The notes under the pieces were generated by a model that saw only the letters and a program-made list of their open reading frames with translations, did not search any database and was not told the origin of the DNA. Below are positions 17,936 to 26,473 of a stretch of 64,000 bases of DNA, one piece after another (the first letter of the stretch is position 1; each line of letters begins with the position of its first letter). Origin of the DNA: Terriglobus roseus (GTDB taxonomy: Bacteria; Acidobacteriota; Terriglobia; Terriglobales; Acidobacteriaceae); assembly GCF_900105625.1 (NCBI RefSeq), contig NZ_FNSD01000001.1, positions 1,054,001 through 1,118,000 on the forward strand. Direction: 5' to 3'. The translations under genes and the position numbers were made by a program.

Positions 17936-20900
17936 TTAGAAAGACACCTTCAGCGCAAACTGCAGCTGACGTTGCGGGTAAGTGGAAGAGATGCGGCCAA
18001 ACGTTGTGTTGGAGATATTACCGTCCGGCGCGGTGAAGTTGGAATGGTTGAACAGATTAAACGCTTCCGCGCGGAACTGTCCCTGAATGCCCTCATGAAT
18101 CGGAATTCGCTTAGAAACACCCAGATCCGTCTGGTAATACGCATAGCCACGGAAGCTGTTCCGGCGGGCGTTGCCGAAGGGTGCATAGTACTGCGGTACG
18201 GATACGTTCGCGGCATTCAGGTACGTGAGCGGCGTGCGTGCTGCACCTGTATTGACCGGGTTACCCAGAACGTTGGGCCGCGACGCATTGCGTCCCAGCA
18301 CGCTGATGACAGGTACCACCTGCTGCTGCGCGTTCGGCGTGTAGGTCAGTGTTACCGGCTCCCCGGAGCGTGCGTTGATGATGGTATTGGCTTCCCATCC
18401 GCCCACAAGGCCACCAACCATACCGCGAGTGTTTCCCAGAAAGCGACGGCCAGGACCAAAGGGTAGTTGATAGACAATGCTGGTCACGTTGTTAACAGGC
18501 CGATCAACGTTGGAGATACCGTAGTCGGCTGCGACATTATTCACATCCTGCACCGCGGTGTTGTTGCCGTTGTTGTTATCAAAGGCTTGTGACGCCACAT
18601 CCATTGCCTTGGACCACGTGAAGCTGTTCAGGAAGAAGAGGCCGTTGGCCGAACTCTTCTGCACACGCGCCTGCAGGCTGTTGTAGTTGCCGTAGCCATA
18701 CGGCAGCGTGGCAGCGATAGAGCTGTACGCCTGGTTGGGACGACGCAGTTCCACATTGGTGTTCTCACCCACGGCATTAGGGCGGGCCTGATTGATGTCG
18801 TTGATGATGATCAGATTGCCCGAGTTATTGCCGACATAGGCCAGATCCAGCATCCACTGCGATGGCAACTGTTGCTGGACGGAAGCGTAATAGCTGCCGA
18901 CATGCACCGAAGGTGAGTCTGCCGGGATGTACTGCACCGTGCTGCTGCGCGGATCGAAATTGGCGGAGGAAGCGAAGCCATCGGGATAACCCGCCTGCGT
19001 GTTGCGGAAGGTGGGCGACGTTGGGCTCGACTGCGTCACGGTCGCCAGCACAAAGCGCGGGCCGTTATACGCCAGATAGCTGGTGCCGGTGCGGTTGAAG
19101 TTGCTGTAGGTGTCGCCATAGCCAGCATGCACTACCGTGCCAGTGCGTGGCTGCCACGCGATACCAACTCGCGGGGCCAGGTTGTTGGTGTCCATGTGTA
19201 CCAGGCCGCGGTCATAGATGGAACCGCTTTTCGCCAGGATGATGGAGTTGGTCGGTGGGTTGTAGTTCGAGAGCAGGTTGTCACGCTCATAGAAGGGCGT
19301 CACCAGTTCATAGCGCAGACCAAGGTTCAGCGTTACGGCAGGGGTCACCTTCCAGTCGTCCTGCACGTAGGCAAAGCCCGACTGCTGGCGATGATGCACG
19401 AGACCCGGATTGACAAGCTGGTACTGGCTGCGAGCGCCGAACAGGAAGTCTGCGAGGCTGTAGAGCGCCTGGTTGGTCGTGGTGAGTGAGGCGCCCGCCG
19501 GTGCGGAGAACAGACCGGAGTAGACGTCACGTCCGAGGATCGGATTCACGTCCAGCGTCTCTACACCGAGCCACTGGTATTCCAGGCCAGCCTTCAATGT
19601 CTGGCGGCCGAGCACGCGGGTGTAGTTCACCTTGGGGTCATACAGCGTGGGGTGCTGAAACTGTGGACTGGTCGCCTGGCGGCCAAGCGCGCTGAAGCCA
19701 AGCAGTGTCTCCGACGAGATGCCGCCGGTATATAGCGGATCCGTGGGCAGGCCGCCGATGCCGAACAAGGTCTGCATGCTGGGGCCACCGGCCAGTGGGG
19801 GTGCCTTACCTGCGTCAGAGTGCGAATAGCCCATGCGGACTTCGAGCAGGTTGTTTGCGTTGATGGTCCACGTCAGACCACCTGCGATGGAGCGGATGGG
19901 CACGATCTGCGAACCGTTTCCGTTACCTCCCGCAACGCCGGGGATGATGCCGGGATCGAAGACATTGAATGCGCTCTGACTGTACCGGCCAAAGACACGC
20001 ACGTTGCTGGAGAAGTAATGGTCGATCTTGACGTCGCCCTTGTTGCGGAAATCCTGAATGCGATAAAGCGTGGTGAAGTTGTTTGAGATGCCGGCGCTCG
20101 TGGGTGTGGGCAACGTGGCAAGTGCACCGCTGGCGAAGCGGATAATATCAGCGGCAGGGATAACGCCGTTGGCATAGACCACGCCGGTGAACGGATTCTT
20201 CACCGGGATGCCAAGCTGACCGAGACGCTGCGCTACCGTGGGCAGCGAAGCAAACGCGACGGACGAACTGACCTCGCGATAGCCTTCGTAGTCTGCAAAG
20301 AAGAAGCTCTCGTCGCGCCAGATAGGTCCACCGAAGGTGCCGCCGAACTGGTTGCGGTTGAGGCGCGGCTTACCAGCCGCAGACTTGAAGTAGCCCGCGG
20401 CATTTAACGATGTGTTGCGGAAGTACTCCCACACGCTGCCGTGGAAGGCATTGGTGCCGCTGCGCAGGCTGGCGTTGACAGTGGCGCCACCGGCGCGGCC
20501 AAACTCGGCACTGGCATTGTTCGTCACGGCGCGGAACTCTGCGATGGCGTCTGGCGGAGGCTGTACGACCTGGTTAGAGAGGCCCTGGTTCGATGTGCCG
20601 AAGTAGTTGTTATCGATGCCGTCGAGAAGGAAGTTATTGGCGGTGCTGCGCAGGCCGTTTACGTTGAACGATCCTTCCCTCAGCGAACTGCTGCTGCCAT
20701 ACGAGCTGGGGGAGCGAACGACGCCGGTGCTGAGGAACACAAGTTCGGAGTACGCACGGCCGTTCAACGGCAGTTCGCGAATCTCTTCGGTGTTGATGGT
20801 TTGTCCGCGGTCCGAGGTGTCGGTCTGCAACTGCGCGGCTTCTGCGGTCACCGTCACGGCAGTCTGCACCTCGCCGGGCGCGAGGCGAACATCCACACGC

Positions 20901-21199
20901 TGGCGTGCGCCAATGGTCAGCTCAAACGCGCTGGCTGAGAACTTGCCGAAGCCGGACTTGTCAGCGCTCAGCTCATACCGGCCGAGGGGCACGGAGGGGA
21001 ATGTAAACTCGCCGCTGGATGTCGTCGTCGTAGTGAAGACGATACCCTTGTTTACTTCGCGGATTGTGACATGAGCATCCGGGATATAGGCGCCACTGGG
21101 GTCAATTGCCGTCCCCAGAACCGATCCAGTATCGAACTGGGCGCTACAAAGAGCGGGATGCACGAAGAGGCAGACCAAGGGAATCAGAAGTTTGCGCAT
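17936..21199 (-). CDS. Oar-like TonB-dependent receptor 3
   Basis: A 1,087-residue outer-membrane receptor. A short signal peptide ends near CSAQF. A regulatory-like beta domain follows (GSVLGTAIDPSGAYIPDAHV; VPLGRYELSADKSGFG). The plug has LPLNGRAYSELVFLSTGVV and EFRAVTNNASAEFGRAGGA. The barrel ends in QLQFALKVSF. It is followed one base later by the alpha/beta-hydrolase and is divergent from a TetR regulator. The intergenic region carries a TetR-style palindrome and a CCGGTAACG motif (minus strand, 21241-21233). It is the first gene of a two-gene operon. Substrate unknown; the linked esterase suggests an acylated or ester-containing compound. Confidence 0.92.
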   Translation of the reverse strand: MRKLLIPLVCLFVHPALCSAQFDTGSVLGTAIDPSGAYIPDAHVTIREVNKGIVFTTTTTSSGEFTFPSVPLGRYELSADKSGFGKFSASAFELTIGARQRVDVRLAPGEVQTAVTVTAEAAQLQTDTSDRGQTINTEEIRELPLNGRAYSELVFLSTGVVRSPSSYGSSSSLREGSFNVNGLRSTANNFLLDGIDNNYFGTSNQGLSNQVVQPPPDAIAEFRAVTNNASAEFGRAGGATVNASLRSGTNAFHGSVWEYFRNTSLNAAGYFKSAAGKPRLNRNQFGGTFGGPIWRDESFFFADYEGYREVSSSVAFASLPTVAQRLGQLGIPVKNPFTGVVYANGVIPAADIIRFASGALATLPTPTSAGISNNFTTLYRIQDFRNKGDVKIDHYFSSNVRVFGRYSQSAFNVFDPGIIPGVAGGNGNGSQIVPIRSIAGGLTWTINANNLLEVRMGYSHSDAGKAPPLAGGPSMQTLFGIGGLPTDPLYTGGISSETLLGFSALGRQATSPQFQHPTLYDPKVNYTRVLGRQTLKAGLEYQWLGVETLDVNPILGRDVYSGLFSAPAGASLTTTNQALYSLADFLFGARSQYQLVNPGLVHHRQQSGFAYVQDDWKVTPAVTLNLGLRYELVTPFYERDNLLSNYNPPTNSIILAKSGSIYDRGLVHMDTNNLAPRVGIAWQPRTGTVVHAGYGDTYSNFNRTGTSYLAYNGPRFVLATVTQSSPTSPTFRNTQAGYPDGFASSANFDPRSSTVQYIPADSPSVHVGSYYASVQQQLPSQWMLDLAYVGNNSGNLIIINDINQARPNAVGENTNVELRRPNQAYSSIAATLPYGYGNYNSLQARVQKSSANGLFFLNSFTWSKAMDVASQAFDNNNGNNTAVQDVNNVAADYGISNVDRPVNNVTSIVYQLPFGPGRRFLGNTRGMVGGLVGGWEANTIINARSGEPVTLTYTPNAQQQVVPVISVLGRNASRPNVLGNPVNTGAARTPLTYLNAANVSVPQYYAPFGNARRNSFRGYAYYQTDLGVSKRIPIHEGIQGQFRAEAFNLFNHSNFTAPDGNISNTTFGRISSTYPQRQLQFALKVSF

Positions 21200-21262
21200 G
21201 AAGCGGAATCTAGCCGCGGAGAATCAATGGAGCGTTACCGGACCGTGACAGAACGAAAAAGA

Positions 21263-21278
21263 GTGAGTAATCACTTAC
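21263..21278. promoter_or_regulatory. candidate TetR operator
   Basis: The half-sites GTGAGT (21263-21268) and ACTTAC (21273-21278) are inverted repeats with five of six positions matching across a four-base centre; an overlapping AGTGA/TCACT pair is perfect. The site lies between the divergent receptor 3 (start 21199) and TetR gene (start 21351), the usual place for a TetR-family operator. Confidence 0.55.
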
Positions 21279-21350
21279 CGCACGAATGGAACGCCTTGCT
21301 ATGGCTTGCTTCCTATCCAACGCTTATGTTTTGCTGGAATTCCGTGGCCT

Positions 21351-21947
21351 ATGAAGAACGCTGAACGTCGCACGAGCCTCATTGAAGCTGCCAGGACGCT
21401 GTTCGCGGAACGTGGCTTCCATGGCACCACAACGAAGCAGGTCGCAGCCGCGGCAGGCGTCACGGAATCGCTTATCTTCAGGCACTTCGAGAACAAGGAG
21501 TCGCTCTATCACGCGGTGATTGACGATTACGTGGAGCGCTCCCGCCGCCCGGATTGGCATGACGAGATCCGTGCCTGCATGGCGGCAAACTCCGACGCCG
21601 ACTTGATCCGCGCCCTCGTCGCATATGTCATCGGGGCCTACCGAGGCCATCCTGTGATGCAGCGACTCGTTCTCTTCGCAATCCTTGAGGGGTATCACAA
21701 GGAGGCGGACCGAGCATGCCACCTCCCCAAGGCACTGCAAAAAGAGGTCATCGCCTACTTCAAGCGACGACAGGAAGAGGGAGCGCTGCAGCCAATGAAC
21801 CCCGCCGCGGTGTTCCACATCATCTTCGGCATGGCCAGGAGCTACGCCATAGGCAAGTACTGCTACAAGCTGAAAGAGGTCGCCATCTCCGACGACGAAG
21901 CTACCGAGGCCTTCTCGCAGTTCGCGATTCGCGCTGTCATGAAGTAA
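21351..21947 (+). CDS. TetR/AcrR-family regulator
   Basis: A 198-residue repressor-type regulator. The N-terminal HTH is textbook: RRTSLIEAARTLFAERGFHG, TTTKQVAAAAGVTESLIFRH, FENKESLYHAVI. The C-terminal helical domain (60-198) is the ligand pocket. I chose ATG 21351, where homology begins, although no strong ribosome site is visible; an upstream in-frame start at 21306 would add 15 unlikely residues. It is divergent from the receptor 3/hydrolase operon across an intergenic palindrome, so it likely represses that operon and itself. Inducer unknown. Confidence 0.88.
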   Translation: MKNAERRTSLIEAARTLFAERGFHGTTTKQVAAAAGVTESLIFRHFENKESLYHAVIDDYVERSRRPDWHDEIRACMAANSDADLIRALVAYVIGAYRGHPVMQRLVLFAILEGYHKEADRACHLPKALQKEVIAYFKRRQEEGALQPMNPAAVFHIIFGMARSYAIGKYCYKLKEVAISDDEATEAFSQFAIRAVMK

Positions 21948-22057
21948 GACCTGCGTCAGGTGGCTGACAGTTGCGACACCGGCAGCTAGTTCTCGCTGAT
22001 AAAGTTCTCTTTTAGAGCCTTACCGGCAGGCTGACTCTTAGCGAATCGACAAAGTGT

Positions 22058-25030
22058 ATGGTTGCAAATCCTTCTGCGAACTCGTGGGTAGGCAGCTATA
22101 TCCTGTGGTGTCTTGTGGTGCTCCTGCCGAGCAGCACTCAAGCTCAATATCGGTTCACACAGTGGACCGCTGAGTCCGGTTTACCGCAAAGCAGCGTGCG
22201 CGGTATGGTGCAGACACCCGATGGTTATCTCTGGGTCGCTACGCTCAACGGTCTGGCTCGCTTTGACGGAGTACGCTTTCAGGTCTACGACAAGAGCAAT
22301 ACGCCCGGGATAACTTCCAGCCGCTTCATGGCCATGGTTCCCGGTCCCGGTGATGAACTCTGGTTGGTAAGTGAAGACCACAATATCATCCGCGTCCATA
22401 GCGGACAGTTTTCTCCTGTGGGCGAAAGTCACGGCGTTTTACCCCATTCCGTAAATGCTGTCACCGCGGATCATGGTCGCGTATGGGTTCTTTCCGACAC
22501 CCACGTAGCGGAATGGAATAGGTCGACAGAACAGTTCGAACGCGCAGACTTCAGTACGAACGACCTCCAGTTCCATTCCCTTCGCTGGTATGGGACAGGG
22601 TTCTGGGCGCAGCGTGACCGTCGTCTCATTTGTTTCAACCGAGGCCGCCTCCTGAATTTCATGATGCCGCGAGGCGCGGATGCCACCCGGATCACCGGCG
22701 TCGTGGTGAATGCGCAGGACGCTGGATGGGTCGGAACAAGCGACGGTCGACTGGCTCGGCTTAGCGATAAGCCGGGCCGCTTGACGCGTGAAGCTCAAAG
22801 CTTTGCCCTGCACGGTCTGTCCAAAACTGAGGACTGGCGAGTTGAGATCATTCCTCCTCGTTTTGAACGGCGGATACACTTGCCAATCGACGGCGTCGAT
22901 CATCTCCTTCAGCTCACAGCCATCCAGGCAGACGATGAAGACAACATTTGGGTCGGCACTGAGGGCCAGGGCCTCTATCGGATCCAGCGCCAACAGAGCA
23001 AAGTGCTTTCCAAGGCCCAGGGACTCGCCAGCGACAATACCTATCCTGTGCTGCATGCGCGCTCTGGAGAGATATGGGCAGGCAGTTGGCCAGACGGCGT
23101 CTCCGAAATTCGCGACGGTGTAGTCGTGCATACCTTCAGCACCGCTCAGGGCATCCCGGGCCTGGTCACTTCATTGTTTGAAGATCAAGCTGGCGTCCTG
23201 TGGATTGGTACCCACGGTGGGATTCGTACGTTGGTGAACGGACGTGTCACCAATCCCGCTATTGATCTGCAGGGCCAGTCAGCAGCACAGGTGATCCATC
23301 AGGCCCCTGACGGAGCCATGCTCTTCGGAACTGGCGATGGACTGACCGTAACAAGGGATCATGTCAACCACCAACTAACTGTAAAGGATGGTCTCACCAC
23401 CAACGACGTTCGTGTCATCCTGACAGACCGCAAAGGCGATCTCTGGATTGGTGGATACGGTGGACTCACGCGCCTCCACGGAACGCAGATCACTCGCTGG
23501 ACAGAGAAGGATGGACTTCCCAGCGACAACATCCGCAGCATTCTGGAAGACTTTTTGGGATTCATCTGGGTTGGGACATACGATGGCGGCATAGGCTGGT
23601 TCCGCAACGGCAAGTGGATCATCTTCAACAAGCGTAAAGGTCTGTTCGATAACGGGGCCTTCCAGATATTGGAAGATGCCAGAAGTCGGTTCTGGATCAG
23701 TTCGAATCGCGGAATCTACCGCGTTGACCGCGCGCAGCTTGCCGGAGTGGCCGATGGCAAGGAGACCATGATCACCTACGTTGCCTACGGCCGTGCCGAC
23801 GGCATGGTGAGCGTCGAGTGCAACGGCGGATTATGGCCTGCGGGTGCAAAAGATGAGGAAGGAAGGCTCTGGTTCCCAACGCAGGTTGGGATCGCCATAA
23901 TCGATCCTCAAAAGGTCTCGGTGATCAGCTCCCCACCTCGGGTGGTGGTGGAAGACACACGCATCGATGGCCAGCTGCAACACCCGGCAAAGACCATCAC
24001 GCTCAAACCAGCACAGACAAGCGTCGAAATTGCATACACGGCGCTAAGCCTCACCAAGCCCGAACAAATCACCTTCCGTTACAAATTGAACGGTGTGGAT
24101 AAGGACTGGCAGGAAGTCGGCTTTCGGCGCATAGCGTATTACACACACCTTCCCCCGGGCCGCTATACATTTCAAGTCCTCGCTCGCAACAGTGATGGCG
24201 TATCCAGCTTGAACACCGCCGAATTAAAGCTTGTAGTCGTGCCTATCTTCTACCGTCGCCCATGGTTTCTCTCTACCGCTCTCTTTCTCGTTTTGTCGCT
24301 CCTCACCTCTGCCTGGCGCCGACGCGTTAAACAGCTAAAGCAGGCACAGATGCGACTCCAGAATTTCTCAGGACAACTGATCGCTTCGCAGGAAAGTGAA
24401 CGCAGGAGAATTGCAGCGGAACTTCACGACAGTCTCGGTCAGAGATTGATCATCATCCATAACCTCGCACTCTTTCTCCTGCGTTCCAAGGGAAAGGTCC
24501 GTACGGAGGAGGAAAAACGCGCAACGATGGAAGAGATCAGCGGAGAAGCTTCCGCAGCCATCGAAGAAACGCGCTCCATCTCGTACGCATTGCGTCCCTT
24601 TCAACTGGATCGTCTTGGTCTGACCCGCGCCATACGGGCGCTCTGCACAACCGCTGCGAAAGCCTCCGACATACAGCTCTCGAACGATCTGGCAAATATC
24701 GATGATGCATTCGCGGAAGATCTCCACATCCATCTCTATCGAATCGTGCAGGAAGGCCTGAACAATGTCCTCAAGCATTCCATGGCAACCACAGCCGAAG
24801 TGAAGATTCTCCGCAGCGATCATCAGGTAACAATCAGCATCCAGGACGATGGCCGTGGGATGCCCGAAAAGCCGCGTACGCCCGAGCCGGGAGAGGGAGG
24901 GTTCGGAATCAGCGGCATGCGCGAACGCGTGACCCTCCTCAGCGGATCCATGCAGGTGGAAAGTGATGCAGGCATTGGTACTCTGGTGACGATCCTGCTA
25001 CCCATTGCGAGAGCCACTCATCATGAGTGA
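22058..25030 (+). CDS. hybrid-type sensor histidine kinase with Reg_prop propeller
   Basis: A membrane sensor kinase of 990 residues. The signal peptide (to about residue 29) leads to a large periplasmic region of propeller repeats, each with a D-G-x-x-W-V/I-G-T signature (DGYLWVATLNGLARFDG; DNIWVGTEGQGLYRI; GVLWIGTHGGIRTL; GDLWIGGYGGLTRL; GFIWVGTYDGGIGWF). A Y_Y_Y domain follows (about 650-725: FRYKLNGVDKDWQEVG, LPPGRYTFQVLARN), then one membrane helix (about 730-748). The cytoplasmic part has a HisKA_3 box (SERRRIAAELHDSLGQR, phospho-acceptor His790), an N box (VQEGLNNVLKHS), and ATP-lid motifs DDGRGMP and GGFGISGMRERV. It overlaps the response regulator by eight bases, so they form a pair. 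No receiver domain is fused to it. Confidence 0.93.
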   Translation: MVANPSANSWVGSYILWCLVVLLPSSTQAQYRFTQWTAESGLPQSSVRGMVQTPDGYLWVATLNGLARFDGVRFQVYDKSNTPGITSSRFMAMVPGPGDELWLVSEDHNIIRVHSGQFSPVGESHGVLPHSVNAVTADHGRVWVLSDTHVAEWNRSTEQFERADFSTNDLQFHSLRWYGTGFWAQRDRRLICFNRGRLLNFMMPRGADATRITGVVVNAQDAGWVGTSDGRLARLSDKPGRLTREAQSFALHGLSKTEDWRVEIIPPRFERRIHLPIDGVDHLLQLTAIQADDEDNIWVGTEGQGLYRIQRQQSKVLSKAQGLASDNTYPVLHARSGEIWAGSWPDGVSEIRDGVVVHTFSTAQGIPGLVTSLFEDQAGVLWIGTHGGIRTLVNGRVTNPAIDLQGQSAAQVIHQAPDGAMLFGTGDGLTVTRDHVNHQLTVKDGLTTNDVRVILTDRKGDLWIGGYGGLTRLHGTQITRWTEKDGLPSDNIRSILEDFLGFIWVGTYDGGIGWFRNGKWIIFNKRKGLFDNGAFQILEDARSRFWISSNRGIYRVDRAQLAGVADGKETMITYVAYGRADGMVSVECNGGLWPAGAKDEEGRLWFPTQVGIAIIDPQKVSVISSPPRVVVEDTRIDGQLQHPAKTITLKPAQTSVEIAYTALSLTKPEQITFRYKLNGVDKDWQEVGFRRIAYYTHLPPGRYTFQVLARNSDGVSSLNTAELKLVVVPIFYRRPWFLSTALFLVLSLLTSAWRRRVKQLKQAQMRLQNFSGQLIASQESERRRIAAELHDSLGQRLIIIHNLALFLLRSKGKVRTEEEKRATMEEISGEASAAIEETRSISYALRPFQLDRLGLTRAIRALCTTAAKASDIQLSNDLANIDDAFAEDLHIHLYRIVQEGLNNVLKHSMATTAEVKILRSDHQVTISIQDDGRGMPEKPRTPEPGEGGFGISGMRERVTLLSGSMQVESDAGIGTLVTILLPIARATHHE

Positions 25031-25682
25031 GATCATCCAGATTCTTCTAGCCGACGATCACCCTGTTGTTCGTCGTGGCCTGAGGGCTGCGCTCGAAGAC
25101 GATGAAAGACTACAGGTCATCGCCGAAGCCGCTGACGGAAATGAAGCGCTGCGTCAAATGGAAGCACTCAACCCGTCCGTGGCAGTCCTCGATATCGACA
25201 TGCCAGGAATGAATGGATTAGCAGTCGCTCGTGAGGCCTTGCAGAAGAAGCTGCCCACGCGCATCATCTTTATGACGTTTCATGCGGATGAAGACCTGAT
25301 GCGCGCCGCCATGGAAAGTGGCGGTCAGGGTTATCTTCTCAAAGGAAGTGAGACTGACGAAGTGTGCGCTGCCATCCACGCGGTCCACGCAGGTAGAACG
25401 TATATCGGTTCCACAATGGCAGCCGTGCTTCTCACTCAGGCCTCTCAAAGGAGAGACGTCCCTTCAAGCCTCAAACTCCTCACGCCAACCGAAAGAAAGA
25501 TTTTGCGCTTGATTGCAGACGGCCTGTCGAGCAAAGAGATCGGCGACGCACTCAGTATCCATTACCGCACGGTTGAAAATCATCGCACCAATATGTGCCG
25601 CAAGCTCGAAGTAGAAGGCGCAAACGCGCTAGCGCGATTTGCGTTGCATCACAGAGCCGTCTTGCAGGAGCGCCTGCTCTGA
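25023..25682 (+). CDS. NarL/FixJ-type response regulator (LuxR HTH)
   Basis: Partner of the preceding kinase. The receiver domain has the acidic pair in LLADDHPVVRRGL, phospho-acceptor Asp57 in VLDIDMPGMNG, Thr in FMTFHAD and Lys in GYLLKGSE. A linker leads to a LuxR-type HTH (LTPTERKILRLIADGLSSKE, then YRTVENHRTNMCRKL). The ATG at 25023 lies inside the end of the kinase gene and fits homology better than the in-frame codon at 25005. It is 219 residues. Targets are unknown; the large secreted protein at 26474 is a nearby candidate. Confidence 0.92.
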   Translation: MSEIIQILLADDHPVVRRGLRAALEDDERLQVIAEAADGNEALRQMEALNPSVAVLDIDMPGMNGLAVAREALQKKLPTRIIFMTFHADEDLMRAAMESGGQGYLLKGSETDEVCAAIHAVHAGRTYIGSTMAAVLLTQASQRRDVPSSLKLLTPTERKILRLIADGLSSKEIGDALSIHYRTVENHRTNMCRKLEVEGANALARFALHHRAVLQERLL

Positions 25683-25878
25683 ATTGCTCAGCCCTGTCTG
25701 GCAGATATCATCCGTGGACTACAGTCGCACCCATAGTTCCGAAGGAACGCACATCCGTGTGGAACCACACGGGACATTCGGCACTTCCACATACATCGCG
25801 CATGTAGCGAATTGGATTCTGATACGGCATGGGTTCACTTGCATCGACAATGTGCGGAAGGCAGGCACACACAGCACC

Positions 25879-26229
25879 ATGAAGGTTCTGATAGTGGAAG
25901 ACAACCCCGCCGTCCGCAGGCTGATTCGTCTCGCGATCTCAGACGTGGCGGACGAAATAGCTGAGCGGGCAGATGGATCCGATGCCTTGCAGGCGTACGA
26001 AGAACATCACCCGGATGTTGTGTTGATGGATGTGAAGATGTCGCGCATGGATGGTCTCGTGGCGACACGCCAGGTGCTTCAGTTTCATCCGACGGCACGC
26101 ATTGTCATCGTGACCGACTATGATGACGATGGGTTACGCACTGCAGCCAGCGAGGCCGGTGCGTGCGGCTATGTGCTGAAGAACGACCTCATGTTGCTGG
26201 AAGCATTCCTCAGTCATCTCACTTGCTGA
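25879..26229 (+). CDS. stand-alone CheY-like receiver
   Basis: A 116-residue single-domain response regulator with no output domain. It has an acidic pair in VEDNPAVRRL, phospho-acceptor Asp51 in VVLMDVKMSRMDG, Thr in IVIVTDYDDD and Lys in CGYVLKND, so it should be phosphorylatable. The frame is open well upstream of 25879 but is not protein-like there. It lies 196 bases after the LuxR-type regulator on the same strand. It may compete for phosphate from the same kinase, act as a phosphate sink, or signal by protein contact. Confidence 0.82.
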   Translation: MKVLIVEDNPAVRRLIRLAISDVADEIAERADGSDALQAYEEHHPDVVLMDVKMSRMDGLVATRQVLQFHPTARIVIVTDYDDDGLRTAASEAGACGYVLKNDLMLLEAFLSHLTC

Positions 26230-26473
26230 AGACAGCGCTCCTCTGCAATCCTTCCGTTCCGCGAACGACTGTCCTGTACATCAATCAACATGATCCCTCG
26301 AAGTGTTCCGCGCTACGACGCGGCGTGATGCGTCGCGCATTTCAGAGTCCTGCTGACCATGCGGAACCACATAGTTAGTGTATGTAGTGCCACACTGCTT
26401 CCTGTGTAGCCACACGGATGTTCTTCATCGCCCGCAATACCTAATATCGCGGGCAAGGAGCTCACGCATCCCA

